From Clostridiales bacterium (lineage in GTDB: Bacteria > Bacillota > Clostridia > Lachnospirales > Lachnospiraceae), in NCBI GenBank assembly GCA_012519695.1, contig JAAYPT010000104.1, positions 1 to 64,000 of the forward strand: DNA of 64,000 bases, in the 5' to 3' direction. A program made the position numbers and the translations under genes. The notes beneath the pieces are model-generated. The model was not told where the DNA came from. It saw only the letters and a list, made by a program, of their open reading frames with translations, and ran no database searches. This document shows, piece by piece, positions 1-8,870 of the stretch (positions within the stretch are counted from its first letter, which is position 1; the number at the start of each line of letters is the position of its first letter).

Positions 1-1
1 A

Positions 2-256
2 TGGTGGGAATTCACCACCAAAAAGTTTGGAGACAGCCGGAAATATTTATGGCTTCGCAATAACGGCTCCACTATGTTATCCCAACTTTTGAACACTGTA
101 TTATTTACCCTTGGGGCATTTTTCGGTGTTTGTTCTTTCCAAACACTTATCTCAATCATGGTTTCCAGTTATATTATTTTTGTAGTAACCAGTTTGGCAG
201 ATACGCCATTTGTATATTTGGCACGTTACATTTATAATAAAAGATTTCAATCCTAA
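2..256 (+). CDS. Queuosine precursor transporter, C-terminal part (VUT/YhhQ family), truncated by the window edge
   Basis: The plus-strand frame is open from base 2 to a TAA stop at 254-256, giving 84 residues with no start, so the gene begins before the window. The fragment has the family pattern seen near the YhhQ C-terminus: a short loop ending LWLRNN, then ST and two hydrophobic helices, the second ending in a conserved DTPF-like stretch (ADTPFVYLA). YhhQ-type proteins are six-helix inner-membrane carriers that take up queuosine precursors for tRNA modification. A strong hairpin follows 24 bases after the stop. The identification rests on pattern recognition of the last two helices only. 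Confidence 0.7.
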   Translation, partial: WWEFTTKKFGDSRKYLWLRNNGSTMLSQLLNTVLFTLGAFFGVCSFQTLISIMVSSYIIFVVTSLADTPFVYLARYIYNKRFQS

Positions 257-279
257 TATTGTCTCTTGTTTATGATACA

Positions 280-318
280 AAACAGCGTACACAACCTCTG
301 AAGTGTACGCTGTTTTTA
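280..318 (+). terminator. Intrinsic terminator after the queuosine-precursor transporter
   Basis: A perfect 13-bp stem (280-292 with 303-315) with a 10-base loop is followed by a T-rich stretch. It sits between convergent genes and could also stop the minus-strand gene that ends at 343, although the T run on that side is weaker. Confidence 0.85.
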
Positions 319-342
319 TAAAACTTAATTATCTTTTATTTT

Positions 343-888
343 TCAATTATTCAGCTTTTGATATGCCTCTTTGGTAAAGCGATGATATTCTAATCCAAAC
401 TCATCCTCTTCCACATAATATACATAAGAATCAATATCACCTTTTGTAAACCATATGCCCCATTCGCGTTCTTCTACTTTTTCAATGGTAACTTCACCGG
501 AAAAATCATAAAAGACCTGACATACATCCTCAAGTTTCTTTCCCGGTGCTGTAACCACCTGTAAAAATGCTTTTAAAAATGCACTTTCCGGAAGATTCTC
601 ATGAACATAAGAAACGCCCTGTGCCGGAATCCGTACACAGTAGCGTCCCTTTTCTTCTGTCTCGTAAATCATCATGTCACCCATTTGCTCCTTTGAGGCA
701 ACACAAAATTCTTCTAAAATGCCCTTCAAAGAATCCTTATCTGTTTCTAACAATTCCAGCAAAGATTCCTCTGGATAGTAAAGCTGAATCTCTTCCTTAC
801 GATATCCGATTTTAATTTCCCATTCTTTTACCGTATCACAAATATTTTGATACAGGTTTTTATATGCTTCTTTCATATTCTCTTTCAA
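343..888 (-). CDS. Small uncharacterised protein, possibly DUF3877 family
   Basis: This 181-residue acidic soluble protein has no membrane segment. Its N-terminal helix carries a pattern (KIGYRKE..I.LYYP..SL) that I associate with DUF3877 proteins of Lachnospiraceae; no function is known for that family. The start is uncertain. The listed TTG at 888 has an AGGG at good spacing and overlaps the upstream aminotransferase by 29 bases, while an ATG at 876 has a GAAAGAG close in front. Either way the gene is coupled to the aminotransferase and appears to be the last gene of the long minus-strand unit that starts at speA. Confidence 0.6.
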   Translation of the reverse strand: MKENMKEAYKNLYQNICDTVKEWEIKIGYRKEEIQLYYPEESLLELLETDKDSLKGILEEFCVASKEQMGDMMIYETEEKGRYCVRIPAQGVSYVHENLPESAFLKAFLQVVTAPGKKLEDVCQVFYDFSGEVTIEKVEEREWGIWFTKGDIDSYVYYVEEDEFGLEYHRFTKEAYQKLNN

Positions 889-1999
889 AAATTTCCCTCA
901 TGCTTCCTTTTAATGAAACACCTAACTGCTGCATTGTCTTGTCCAATGCATCCAGTGTTGCTATCATATCTTCTTTATTGGCATTGCTTCCCATATGACC
1001 GATACGAATTACCTGACCTGCCAATGTATCAAAAGAACCTGCCAACATAATATGATATGTTTTTCTCATGGTATCGAGAATATCTTTTGCAGTTGTTTCT
1101 TCTGGTACATCAAATACTGTCACAGTATTGGAAAATCCTGACTCTAAATGCAACTTCAATCCTGCTTCTGTAACTGCCTTACGACATGCATTTCCGATTA
1201 TAGTATGGCGTTTTAACATGTCCTTATCGGCGGCAATATTATCAAAAGCTACACGCAGTCCATAGATGTCACTAATCGGCATTGTGTATGGGAACCATTT
1301 TGCTTCATAATAGCCTTCAAATACTTTTAAGTTGGCATAAAAAGATGCAATCGGTGTCTTTCGAGCTGCCATTGCCTTTTTAGCCGTCTCACTTACCACT
1401 ACAAAAGTAAGTCCCGGAGGTGCTGAAACTGCCTTCTGGGAACCTCCGCACAATATGTCAATTTGATAATCATCCACGCGTACTTCTTCTCCAAACATAC
1501 CGGATACGGAATCTACAACTGTCATTATACCATATTTTTTCAAAATTGGGCAAAGACTTCCGATATCATTGAGCATACCACTTGGTGTATCACAGTGAAC
1601 CAGTGTGGCATATTTATAATCATGATTTAACTTTAAGTATTCTTCCAGAGCTGATGGATTGATTGGGTTCTTATCATCTACAGTATATAATTCCGGCTTT
1701 CCACCATACATGGAAACAAAATCCGCAAATCCTTTTCCGTAAATTCCATTATCCAAAACCAGTACCTTGTCACCCGGTTCTGTTAATGAAGCACATGCTG
1801 CTTCCAATCCTAAAATTCCTTCGCCATCCAGAATCAGAGTTTCATTTTTGGTATGCAAAAGACTACTGATTAACTCACATGTTTCCTTGTAAAATTCTAC
1901 AAATTCTTCATCTAAATCCGGGTTCGTACACTCTTTTGCCCGTGCCAATCGCACATTTTCTTTTACCTGTGTAGGTCCCGGTGTCATAATCTTATACAT
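860..1999 (-). CDS. Class V PLP aminotransferase, alanine-glyoxylate / serine-pyruvate type
   Basis: This 379-residue fold-type I PLP enzyme starts with the typical MTPGPT motif. The internal aldimine lysine is K189 in SQKAVSAPPGL, and D163 in VVDSVSG is the expected pyridine-nitrogen contact. The family transfers an amino group from alanine, serine or a related donor to glyoxylate or pyruvate; PucG-like and phosphonate relatives belong to the same family, so the substrate is not fixed by sequence. The start lies 11 bases after the ECF S-component gene, suggesting co-transcription and perhaps a shared substrate or cofactor. Full length for the family. Confidence 0.85.
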   Translation of the reverse strand: MYKIMTPGPTQVKENVRLARAKECTNPDLDEEFVEFYKETCELISSLLHTKNETLILDGEGILGLEAACASLTEPGDKVLVLDNGIYGKGFADFVSMYGGKPELYTVDDKNPINPSALEEYLKLNHDYKYATLVHCDTPSGMLNDIGSLCPILKKYGIMTVVDSVSGMFGEEVRVDDYQIDILCGGSQKAVSAPPGLTFVVVSETAKKAMAARKTPIASFYANLKVFEGYYEAKWFPYTMPISDIYGLRVAFDNIAADKDMLKRHTIIGNACRKAVTEAGLKLHLESGFSNTVTVFDVPEETTAKDILDTMRKTYHIMLAGSFDTLAGQVIRIGHMGSNANKEDMIATLDALDKTMQQLGVSLKGSMREIFEREYERSI

Positions 2000-2010
2000 T
2001 TTATCACCTA

Positions 2011-2553
2011 TTATCCTAATACTTTATTTGCTGCCTTTTTTAAAGGTACAATTACGATAGCAGTAATTACAATGGCTGCTCCTACCTGAAGCAGGTTTCC
2101 AGGAATCGACATTGCCGGTGCTACCCAGTTTCCGGTAATAACACCTTCTGCAATATAATACCCTACAATCTTAATTGGTAATGCAGCAATCATAGCCAAC
2201 AGATACCAGCCAAATCCCTTTTTCTTTTCGCTGATAAGACCTACTACAAATCCCATAATTCCTACTACAATAAATGTAAATGGTGCCCATGCAGTCCAAC
2301 CGGAAGTCAGGTCAAATAATCCCATTCCAATTCCACCTGCAATTGCTCCGGTTTTCTTTCCGAATAAAATTGCAAAAATAAACAGTGGAACATTTCCAAG
2401 ATGAACTAATCCACCTTCTCCCAGGAATATCTGTACATTAATCAACCAGGTAAATACATATACCAATGCAATTCCCATTGCGGTTGTGGTAATAAACTTT
2501 ACATGCTCCATTGTGCTTCCTTTTGCTGTTGCCTTTACTGTTGTATCTGACAT
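2011..2553 (-). CDS. ECF transporter S-component (substrate-binding membrane subunit)
   Basis: This 180-residue protein has about five to six hydrophobic helices. The pattern HLGNVPLFIFAILFG followed by a DLTSG motif and a GxxGFVVG segment is typical of ECF S-components of the Pfam ECF-riboflavin_trS group. Such subunits bind a vitamin or precursor in the membrane and use a shared EcfT/EcfA module encoded elsewhere. The ligand cannot be read from the sequence. A GAGGAG ribosome binding site lies about eight bases before the ATG. It sits between the Nik/Dpp-like ABC importer and an aminotransferase gene. Confidence 0.8.
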   Translation of the reverse strand: MSDTTVKATAKGSTMEHVKFITTTAMGIALVYVFTWLINVQIFLGEGGLVHLGNVPLFIFAILFGKKTGAIAGGIGMGLFDLTSGWTAWAPFTFIVVGIMGFVVGLISEKKKGFGWYLLAMIAALPIKIVGYYIAEGVITGNWVAPAMSIPGNLLQVGAAIVITAIVIVPLKKAANKVLG

Positions 2554-2651
2554 CTTTCATCACTCCTCGTATAAAAATCTATGAATCATCATATACCCTT
2601 TCTGACCTTTTTGATATAGCCAGTTTTAAAGTTTTTGTCATGCCAGATACA

Positions 2652-3263
2652 TTACTTATTCCATTTGGTAATATCAATCATACGGGTACAGACTTTTTCT
2701 GCCAGTGCCATATTATGAGTCACTACTAACATTCCCAGATTGCTTTTATCCGATACTTCCAATAATACCTTCCAGATTTGCGCCTGAGTAATCACATCCA
2801 GCATAGTTGTTATTTCATCGCAAATCAAAAACTTTGTTTCCGGACTTAATACCCTTGCAATACAAAAACGCTGCAATTCTCCACCGGAAAGCTCATTCGG
2901 CCACCGTCCCATCCAATCCTTTTCTATTCCAAAGGCATGCTTAGTATCTTCATCTACTTTCCAGCATTCATTTAAGATTTTCTCCATTTTCCAACGTGGA
3001 TTTACTGACAGCTCCGGATGCTGAAAAATCATCTGCACCGGACAAAATCCCTTTTGTGGCAATGATTCTCCATCTAGTGTAATTTTTCCTGAGGTTGGCT
3101 TATAATACCCTGCCATAATTTTTGATAAAGTACTTTTCCCATATCCGGATGGTCCTATGATTCCCACTCTTTCCCCGGATTCCACGGCAAAGTTAATATC
3201 TTTCAGAATCCACGGCATATTTTCTCCATATTGAAAACTAACATTTTCGGCTTTAAGTTGCAT
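2652..3263 (-). CDS. ABC transporter ATPase, NikE/DppF-like (short)
   Basis: This 203-residue nucleotide-binding subunit has Walker A GPSGYGKST (37-45), Q-loop Q81, signature LSGGELQR (125-132), Walker B FLICDE (145-150) and switch H183, so it looks catalytically complete. It is shorter than usual NikE/DppF proteins and has no C-terminal extension. Tyrosine in Walker A replaces the usual serine or cysteine. It overlaps the partner ATPase by 11 bases and is the last subunit of a five-gene importer (binding protein, two permeases, two ATPases). Confidence 0.85.
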   Translation of the reverse strand: MQLKAENVSFQYGENMPWILKDINFAVESGERVGIIGPSGYGKSTLSKIMAGYYKPTSGKITLDGESLPQKGFCPVQMIFQHPELSVNPRWKMEKILNECWKVDEDTKHAFGIEKDWMGRWPNELSGGELQRFCIARVLSPETKFLICDEITTMLDVITQAQIWKVLLEVSDKSNLGMLVVTHNMALAEKVCTRMIDITKWNK

Positions 3264-4182
3264 GGATACACCTTACCTTTCCCTCCCGTAAATCACGCAT
3301 CGCTATTTTTCCATTACATGCAATTTCTGCTTTTGGACAACGTGGTGCAAATAAACAACCTTCCGGCAAATCTCCTGCGTAAGGCTGTGTTCCTTTTAAC
3401 GGTTGAAATTCATTTTGCGGTAATGCGGTAATAAAAGCTTTACTATACGGATGTCGTAGATTTTTTCCTCCTGCAAGAAAATCACCGGTAGGGGAAATCT
3501 CAACAATCGTTCCTGCATAAAAAACAGCGATTCGGTCTGCTACCTGAAATGCCAGGTCAATATCGTGGGTAATCATTAAAATAGAAGTACCATTATCTGC
3601 AAGTTTTCGAAAATGCCTTAGCGTGTCCATTGCCAGTTCTACATTTAATCCGGGAGTAGGCTCATCAGCAATGATTAACTTTGGTTCTTCTGTAACTGCC
3701 GCAGAAATTAAAATTCTTCGTGCCATACCGCCAGACAATTGAAATGGATACATATCCTCAACTTCTTTTTTTAATTGATATTTTTCAAATAGCTGTCGTT
3801 GTCTTTCTTTGGAAGAATACACACCAACCACCTGTTTTCCAACCTTCATCAGTGGGTCTAAATAGTCTACTGACTGAGGAATAAATGCAATTTCTCTCCC
3901 CAGATATTTTTTTCTTTCTTTTGGGGTAAGCAATTCTCCCTGATATTTTATATTACCGGTCATTGTGGCATTTTTCGGGAGTAATCCCAATACGGCATGT
4001 GCCAATACACTTTTTCCGGAACCACTGGAACCTACTACTGCTACAATTTCTCCTTCCTTTACATCCAAAGACAGGGAATGCAGTACTTCTAACTTTTTCT
4101 TGCGAAATCCTTTTTGGTACATTTCAAAGGAAACTACTAAATCGTTGATTTCTAATACATTTCTCAGAACTTTTTCTTCCAT
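3253..4182 (-). CDS. ABC transporter ATPase, NikD/DppD-like
   Basis: This 309-residue ATPase has Walker A GSSGSGKS, signature LSGGMARR, Walker B LIIADEP and an ITHD switch. It also has the C-terminal cysteine-containing extension (FAPRCPKA...C...C) typical of oligopeptide/nickel importer ATPases. I chose the ATG at 4182 because AGGAGG lies at 4188-4193; a longer in-frame start at 4221 would overlap the permease gene. It energises the importer together with the following short ATPase. Confidence 0.9.
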   Translation of the reverse strand: MEEKVLRNVLEINDLVVSFEMYQKGFRKKKLEVLHSLSLDVKEGEIVAVVGSSGSGKSVLAHAVLGLLPKNATMTGNIKYQGELLTPKERKKYLGREIAFIPQSVDYLDPLMKVGKQVVGVYSSKERQRQLFEKYQLKKEVEDMYPFQLSGGMARRILISAAVTEEPKLIIADEPTPGLNVELAMDTLRHFRKLADNGTSILMITHDIDLAFQVADRIAVFYAGTIVEISPTGDFLAGGKNLRHPYSKAFITALPQNEFQPLKGTQPYAGDLPEGCLFAPRCPKAEIACNGKIAMRDLREGKVRCIHAT

Positions 4183-4193
4183 AATTTCCTCCT

Positions 4194-5036
4194 TTATTCG
4201 TTCCCACTTCCCGGATTCCAAAGCTTTTTCAGGCTTTCTCCTATTCCGTCAAAAAGTAATACCGCCATTAGTAATAAGATTCCCGGGAAAAACGCAAGCC
4301 ACCATTTTCCTGTTACAATATAATTCATGGATTCTGCCAAAATCACACCAATTGCTGGCATTTCCGCCGGTAAACCAAATCCTAAAAATGTTACCGCTGA
4401 TTCATGCATAATTGCATGGGGAAATAACAACACCAATCCTATCAGATATGCCGGTAATACATGGGGCAATATATGAGTTACCGCTACTTGTACTTTCGTT
4501 TTTCCCATTTTATAGGCTGCCTGCACATATTGGGAATTTCTCACTTGCATTACCTCTGCACGCACAATACGCGTTAAGGACGGCCAATGTGTCAGTGCAA
4601 CTGCAACGGTAATTCCACGAACCCCTTTTCCCATCATAAAGGAAATTAAAATCAATAATACTAAATGGGGCAGTCCCATACACAAATCTACGCACCAGTT
4701 TATGACTTTGTCTATCCATCCTCCCCAGATAGCTGCTACAATTCCAAGAATAAGTGCCACAATGGAACTAATCACGGACGCAATCAAACCTATTCGAATA
4801 CTGTTAGACAGTCCCTTTATACTCCGATAAAACATATCTCTTCCCATAAAATCCGTTCCGAAAAGATGTTTTATACACGGACTTACTAATTTTTCTGAAT
4901 AGTTTACACCATATTTAACAGGATTCATAGTAATTCCCCACACAAATATTCCTACCAAATACACAGTCGCCACAATTAGTAAAATAAATACCCGACTTCT
5001 TCCATTCCATCCTTTTCCGTTACTTCTTCTAAGCAT
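4194..5036 (-). CDS. ABC transporter permease, NikC/DppC-like
   Basis: A 280-residue inner-membrane permease with about six helices. Near the N-terminus it has the LFGTDFMGRDMFYR motif of DppC-type permeases, and it carries a cytoplasmic EAA-type loop (RAEVMQVRNSQYVQAAYKMG). The ATG at 5036 is preferred because AGGAGG lies six bases upstream and the longer frame (5090) would overlap the preceding gene by 62 bases. It overlaps the NikB-like permease by eight bases, as expected for an operon. Confidence 0.9.
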   Translation of the reverse strand: MLRRSNGKGWNGRSRVFILLIVATVYLVGIFVWGITMNPVKYGVNYSEKLVSPCIKHLFGTDFMGRDMFYRSIKGLSNSIRIGLIASVISSIVALILGIVAAIWGGWIDKVINWCVDLCMGLPHLVLLILISFMMGKGVRGITVAVALTHWPSLTRIVRAEVMQVRNSQYVQAAYKMGKTKVQVAVTHILPHVLPAYLIGLVLLFPHAIMHESAVTFLGFGLPAEMPAIGVILAESMNYIVTGKWWLAFFPGILLLMAVLLFDGIGESLKKLWNPGSGNE

Positions 5037-6018
5037 CTCCTGCCTCCTCTCTTGTACGCGGATCAAATATTCCATACAAGATATTGGCAATCAGATTTCC
5101 TATAAAAACAAATATCGCACTAAACAGCGCAATTCCTAATAAAAGTGGTACATCTGCATTCATTGCCGCTGCCGTGGTTGCTGTACCGATTCCCGGATAA
5201 GCAAATACATTTTCTGCCAGTGCCATTCCACCAAACAATTCGCTAAAAGAAGCAAACTGAACGGTAATAGCCGGAAGTGCAATATTGCGAAGAACATGTC
5301 GTCTCACAATCTGCCACAGACTTTCTCCTCGTGCTTTTGCATATAAAATAAAATCCTGATTTATTATTTCTATCATTTTTTGTCTTGTATACAATACCAC
5401 TTCACTGATATTTACAACTGTTAATGTCAAGACAGGTAAAATCAAATGATAGATACGGTCTCCAATTGTTACATCTGCTGCCAGTTTTCCTGCCGGTGCT
5501 GCCATTCCAATGGGAAACCACCCTAACTGCACAGAAAAAACAGTCAGCACCAAAATTCCTATCCAGAAAGTAGGTGCCGATTTTAATATAAAACAAATCA
5601 GCTTGATAATTCGGTCAAAAATGCCACCTTGGCGTAACCCGCAGATAACTCCTAAAACAAAACCCAATACTCCTGACAAAACCCATGCCAGCAACATCAG
5701 TATACCGGAATAAAGAAAACGACTTTTTATTACTTCAATTACCGGTTTTTTATAGGTAATTGAAGTTCCGAAATCTCCTTTTAATACATGTCCTGCCCAA
5801 GTAAGGAATCGTTGTGGTAAGGGATCATTTAATCCCCAATATTGCGCTATTTCCTGCTTTGCCTCTGTAGACAATGTGGAATTTGTTCCAATATAAGACA
5901 CCAATGGGTCAATGGGTGCTTTGGTAATTAAAATAAATGCAACGATACTTACTGCCACAAGTAACAATACCATTCGGATACATTCACTTAAAATTTTCTT
6001 ACCTTTCTTCATACTCAT
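5029..6018 (-). CDS. ABC transporter permease, NikB/DppB-like
   Basis: A 329-residue permease. It has one N-terminal helix, a periplasmic-type loop with the conserved LGLNDPLP-like segment (YWGLNDPLPQRF), a GDFGTS motif, then five helices and the EAA loop (ARGESLWQIVRRHVLRN). The ATG at 6018 overlaps the TGA of the binding-protein gene (ATGA), indicating translational coupling. It ends with TAG, a normal stop here because another gene starts at once. Together with the NikC-like protein it forms the channel. Confidence 0.9.
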   Translation of the reverse strand: MSMKKGKKILSECIRMVLLLVAVSIVAFILITKAPIDPLVSYIGTNSTLSTEAKQEIAQYWGLNDPLPQRFLTWAGHVLKGDFGTSITYKKPVIEVIKSRFLYSGILMLLAWVLSGVLGFVLGVICGLRQGGIFDRIIKLICFILKSAPTFWIGILVLTVFSVQLGWFPIGMAAPAGKLAADVTIGDRIYHLILPVLTLTVVNISEVVLYTRQKMIEIINQDFILYAKARGESLWQIVRRHVLRNIALPAITVQFASFSELFGGMALAENVFAYPGIGTATTAAAMNADVPLLLGIALFSAIFVFIGNLIANILYGIFDPRTREEAGDA

Positions 6019-7613
6019 TTCCACGTCCAATCCTGCATATTACAGATAATCGGACTACCATGTCCATGAGGATGCGGTATCTGTGTTTCCGCAGAAATAT
6101 CCAAATTATCGTTTACAAAATAACAATGTTGTATATTTACCAGATATAAATATGGTTCATCCTGATTGGCTGTACTTTGAACCTCTTTCCAATAAGAAAT
6201 TGCATCTTCCTGATTATTTGCTGATAACGCCTGATGAATCAGTTCGTCTACCTGTGGATTGTTATAACCCACCACATTATCATAGCCACCTGTCAGAAAC
6301 AGTTCTGATTCAAACAAGGAATACAAAACTGTAGGACTGTATTGTCCCCATCCCCACACAACACCGGCAGTATTTTGAAGGGTAAGAATTTCATCCCATG
6401 TTCCCGTTTTTACTTCTATTTTTATTCCTAATTCCAGTGCATTTTCTGCCAATGCAACTGCTAAATTATATCTTTCTTCATCACCGCTTGCCGCATATAC
6501 ATTAAACGTACATTTCTGCCCGTTTTTTTCACGTATTCCATCTCCGTCAGAATCAACCCATCCGGCATCTTCCAACAGTTGCTTTGCTTCTTCTACTTTA
6601 CCATCTTCATAAGTATCTGTACTTGCCCATACAAGATTGTTTGTAAAATGCACTGCCGGAACACCAATTCCGTTCAATGCATGATCAATAATCGTCTGTC
6701 GATTAATTCCAATAGAAAGAGCTTCTCGTACCGCCTTATCTGCCGTCACATTATTTCCTACCGTAACCTCTTTTCCCTCACTGTTTTTTTGCGTTTGTTC
6801 TTCTAATACCGGTAAACTGATATTTCTTACATCCATCGTTTCAAACTTCTGCAAGGTCATACCATTTACCGTTTCATTTGCGTAATTTGCACCTACCATA
6901 ACAATATCAAGTTGTCCGGACTGTGCCGCTGCAAATGCTGCATCATTATCCATATACACCAGTGTAATCTTTTTTATTTCAGGCGCACCTGCATAGTAAT
7001 TCTCATTTGCCTCCAGTATAATCTGCTGATTTGCATCATACTGTACAACTTTCCATGCTCCGGTTCCGATTGGCATGGTATCAAATAATTCACTGTCATA
7101 AGCATCACTTGGAACAATCTGAAGCATTGCTACGGTATCAAAAAAAGGAGAATATGGCTCACTAAGGTGAAATTCTACCGTATAATCGTCAAGTGCAGTT
7201 ACAGAGGCAATTCTTGTCAAGTCAACATTTTCATTGTTTGCCTGATTATTATGAACTGTCTCATAAGTAAACACCACGTCATCGGCAGTAAAGTCACTCC
7301 CATCACTAAACTTCACACCTTTTCTCAGGTGAAATGTATAGGTCAGAGAATCCTCGCTTATCTCCCAATCAGTTGCCAAATCTCCTATATATTCAGAATT
7401 TAAATCTACTTTTAATAATGCGTTATTCGTAAACGAATATCCATAACTCATAGCCCCCTTAACCGGGTCCAAACTTCCCTCAAAAATATTGGTTCCTACA
7501 AAGGCTGTAACATCTGTTTTGGTATCCGAACTCTGCTTTCGTTCTCCACATCCTATCAATGTGATACATAAAACAAAAATACAAGCCCATAGTCCTGCTT
7601 GTTTTCTTTTCAT
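6015..7613 (-). CDS. Extracellular substrate-binding lipoprotein, family 5 (peptide/nickel type)
   Basis: This 532-residue protein starts with a basic signal peptide and lipobox (LIGC), so it should be a membrane-anchored lipoprotein. The fold-defining stretch LAPDWEIS-like / YTFHLRKGVKFSDGSDFTADDV is typical of solute-binding family 5 (OppA/DppA/NikA). The ATG at 7613 with GGAGG before it was chosen; the upstream 22-residue extension has no such site. The C-terminal tail contains HPHGHG, which might bind metal, but peptide, opine and nickel members cannot be told apart by eye. It is the first gene of the importer, 99 bases after nspC. Confidence 0.88.
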   Translation of the reverse strand: MKRKQAGLWACIFVLCITLIGCGERKQSSDTKTDVTAFVGTNIFEGSLDPVKGAMSYGYSFTNNALLKVDLNSEYIGDLATDWEISEDSLTYTFHLRKGVKFSDGSDFTADDVVFTYETVHNNQANNENVDLTRIASVTALDDYTVEFHLSEPYSPFFDTVAMLQIVPSDAYDSELFDTMPIGTGAWKVVQYDANQQIILEANENYYAGAPEIKKITLVYMDNDAAFAAAQSGQLDIVMVGANYANETVNGMTLQKFETMDVRNISLPVLEEQTQKNSEGKEVTVGNNVTADKAVREALSIGINRQTIIDHALNGIGVPAVHFTNNLVWASTDTYEDGKVEEAKQLLEDAGWVDSDGDGIREKNGQKCTFNVYAASGDEERYNLAVALAENALELGIKIEVKTGTWDEILTLQNTAGVVWGWGQYSPTVLYSLFESELFLTGGYDNVVGYNNPQVDELIHQALSANNQEDAISYWKEVQSTANQDEPYLYLVNIQHCYFVNDNLDISAETQIPHPHGHGSPIICNMQDWTWK

Positions 7614-7712
7614 AATATCCTCCGTGGTTATTTTTTGTAAGTGTAGCATAGGAAGAAATGCCCACACAAGCCTCCCCACGGGATATTTTTTAATTATTTT
7701 TTACAATGTTTC

Positions 7713-8858
7713 TTACAATCTCATTTTAAAATCTTCATATCCAAAGGACTTAATTACCTGACACGCTTCTTCACTTTTCCAAACAATATCAGGCAGTTTC
7801 ATACCATTAAAGGTATTATTCTTTACCATTGAATATATTGCCATATCTTCAAATATCAACCTATCTCCTATCGTCAATTCTTGATTTAATGAATAGTCTC
7901 CTATAACATCTCCCGCAAGACAGGTTGGTCCACCCAAACGATAGGTGTATGCTCTTTCTCCCGGTTCCCCACTGTCACGCAGAGGCGGGCGATATGGCAT
8001 TTCTAATACATCCGGCATATGACAAGCTGCGGAAGTATCTAAAATGGCATTTTTGATTCCACCATTTTCCGTTATGTCTAATACAGTAGTTACCAATAAA
8101 CCTGCATTTAGTGCAACTGCTTCACCCGGTTCTAAATATACCTCTACGCCATAAGTTTCCTGCATATGACGAATACAGTTAATCAATAACTTCACATCAT
8201 AATCTTTTCTGGTAATATGATGTCCGCCTCCCATATTGAGCCATTTCATATTTTTTAAGTAAGAACCAAACTTCTCTTCTACTGCATCTAATGTCTTTTT
8301 CAAATCATCTGCATTCTGTTCGCACAAGGTATGAAAATGCAAGCCTTCTACTTGCTCTAACAAATTTGCTCCATAGGTTTCTTCTGCTGTTTTTAACTGA
8401 CTAAGTGTAATTCCCAAACGGGAACCCGGCGCACAGGGGTCATATATTGCATGTCCCTCCTGGGTAGAACACTCTGGATTAATACGAATTCCAATGCTTT
8501 TTCCCTTTTCTTTTGCAATTCCTTCAAACTGTTTCAACTGTCCGATGGAATTAAATACAATATGGTCACAAAGCTCTGCAATTTCTTCAAACTCGTCCTG
8601 GCGGTATGCCGCAGAAAAAACATGGTTTTCCCTTCCCATTTCTTCTGCTCCCAGTTTTGCTTCATATAGTCCACTTGCTGTGGTACCGCTTAAAACGGTA
8701 CCAAGCAAAGGATAGCTGTAATACATGGAAAAGGCTTTTTGTGCCAATAAAATGTGGCAACCCGTTTCTTCCATAACATAGCGTAAAATTTCTAAGTTCT
8801 TTTTTAATTTTTCTTCTTCTATCACATAACAAGGCGTTTTTAATTCTTCGAATTTCAT
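7713..8858 (-). CDS. nspC: Carboxynorspermidine/carboxyspermidine decarboxylase
   Basis: This 381-residue fold-type III (alanine-racemase-like barrel) PLP enzyme has the lysine of LAQKAFS at K41 and the downstream GGPTCLAGD active-site cysteine segment. The family removes CO2 from carboxynorspermidine or carboxyspermidine to give norspermidine or spermidine. It directly follows the matching dehydrogenase (12-base gap), which is the usual pairing. No signal peptide, so cytoplasmic. Whether the natural substrate is carboxyspermidine or carboxyaminopropylagmatine depends on which amine the dehydrogenase uses. Confidence 0.92.
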   Translation of the reverse strand: MKFEELKTPCYVIEEEKLKKNLEILRYVMEETGCHILLAQKAFSMYYSYPLLGTVLSGTTASGLYEAKLGAEEMGRENHVFSAAYRQDEFEEIAELCDHIVFNSIGQLKQFEGIAKEKGKSIGIRINPECSTQEGHAIYDPCAPGSRLGITLSQLKTAEETYGANLLEQVEGLHFHTLCEQNADDLKKTLDAVEEKFGSYLKNMKWLNMGGGHHITRKDYDVKLLINCIRHMQETYGVEVYLEPGEAVALNAGLLVTTVLDITENGGIKNAILDTSAACHMPDVLEMPYRPPLRDSGEPGERAYTYRLGGPTCLAGDVIGDYSLNQELTIGDRLIFEDMAIYSMVKNNTFNGMKLPDIVWKSEEACQVIKSFGYEDFKMRL

Positions 8859-8870
8859 TTCTATCTCCGT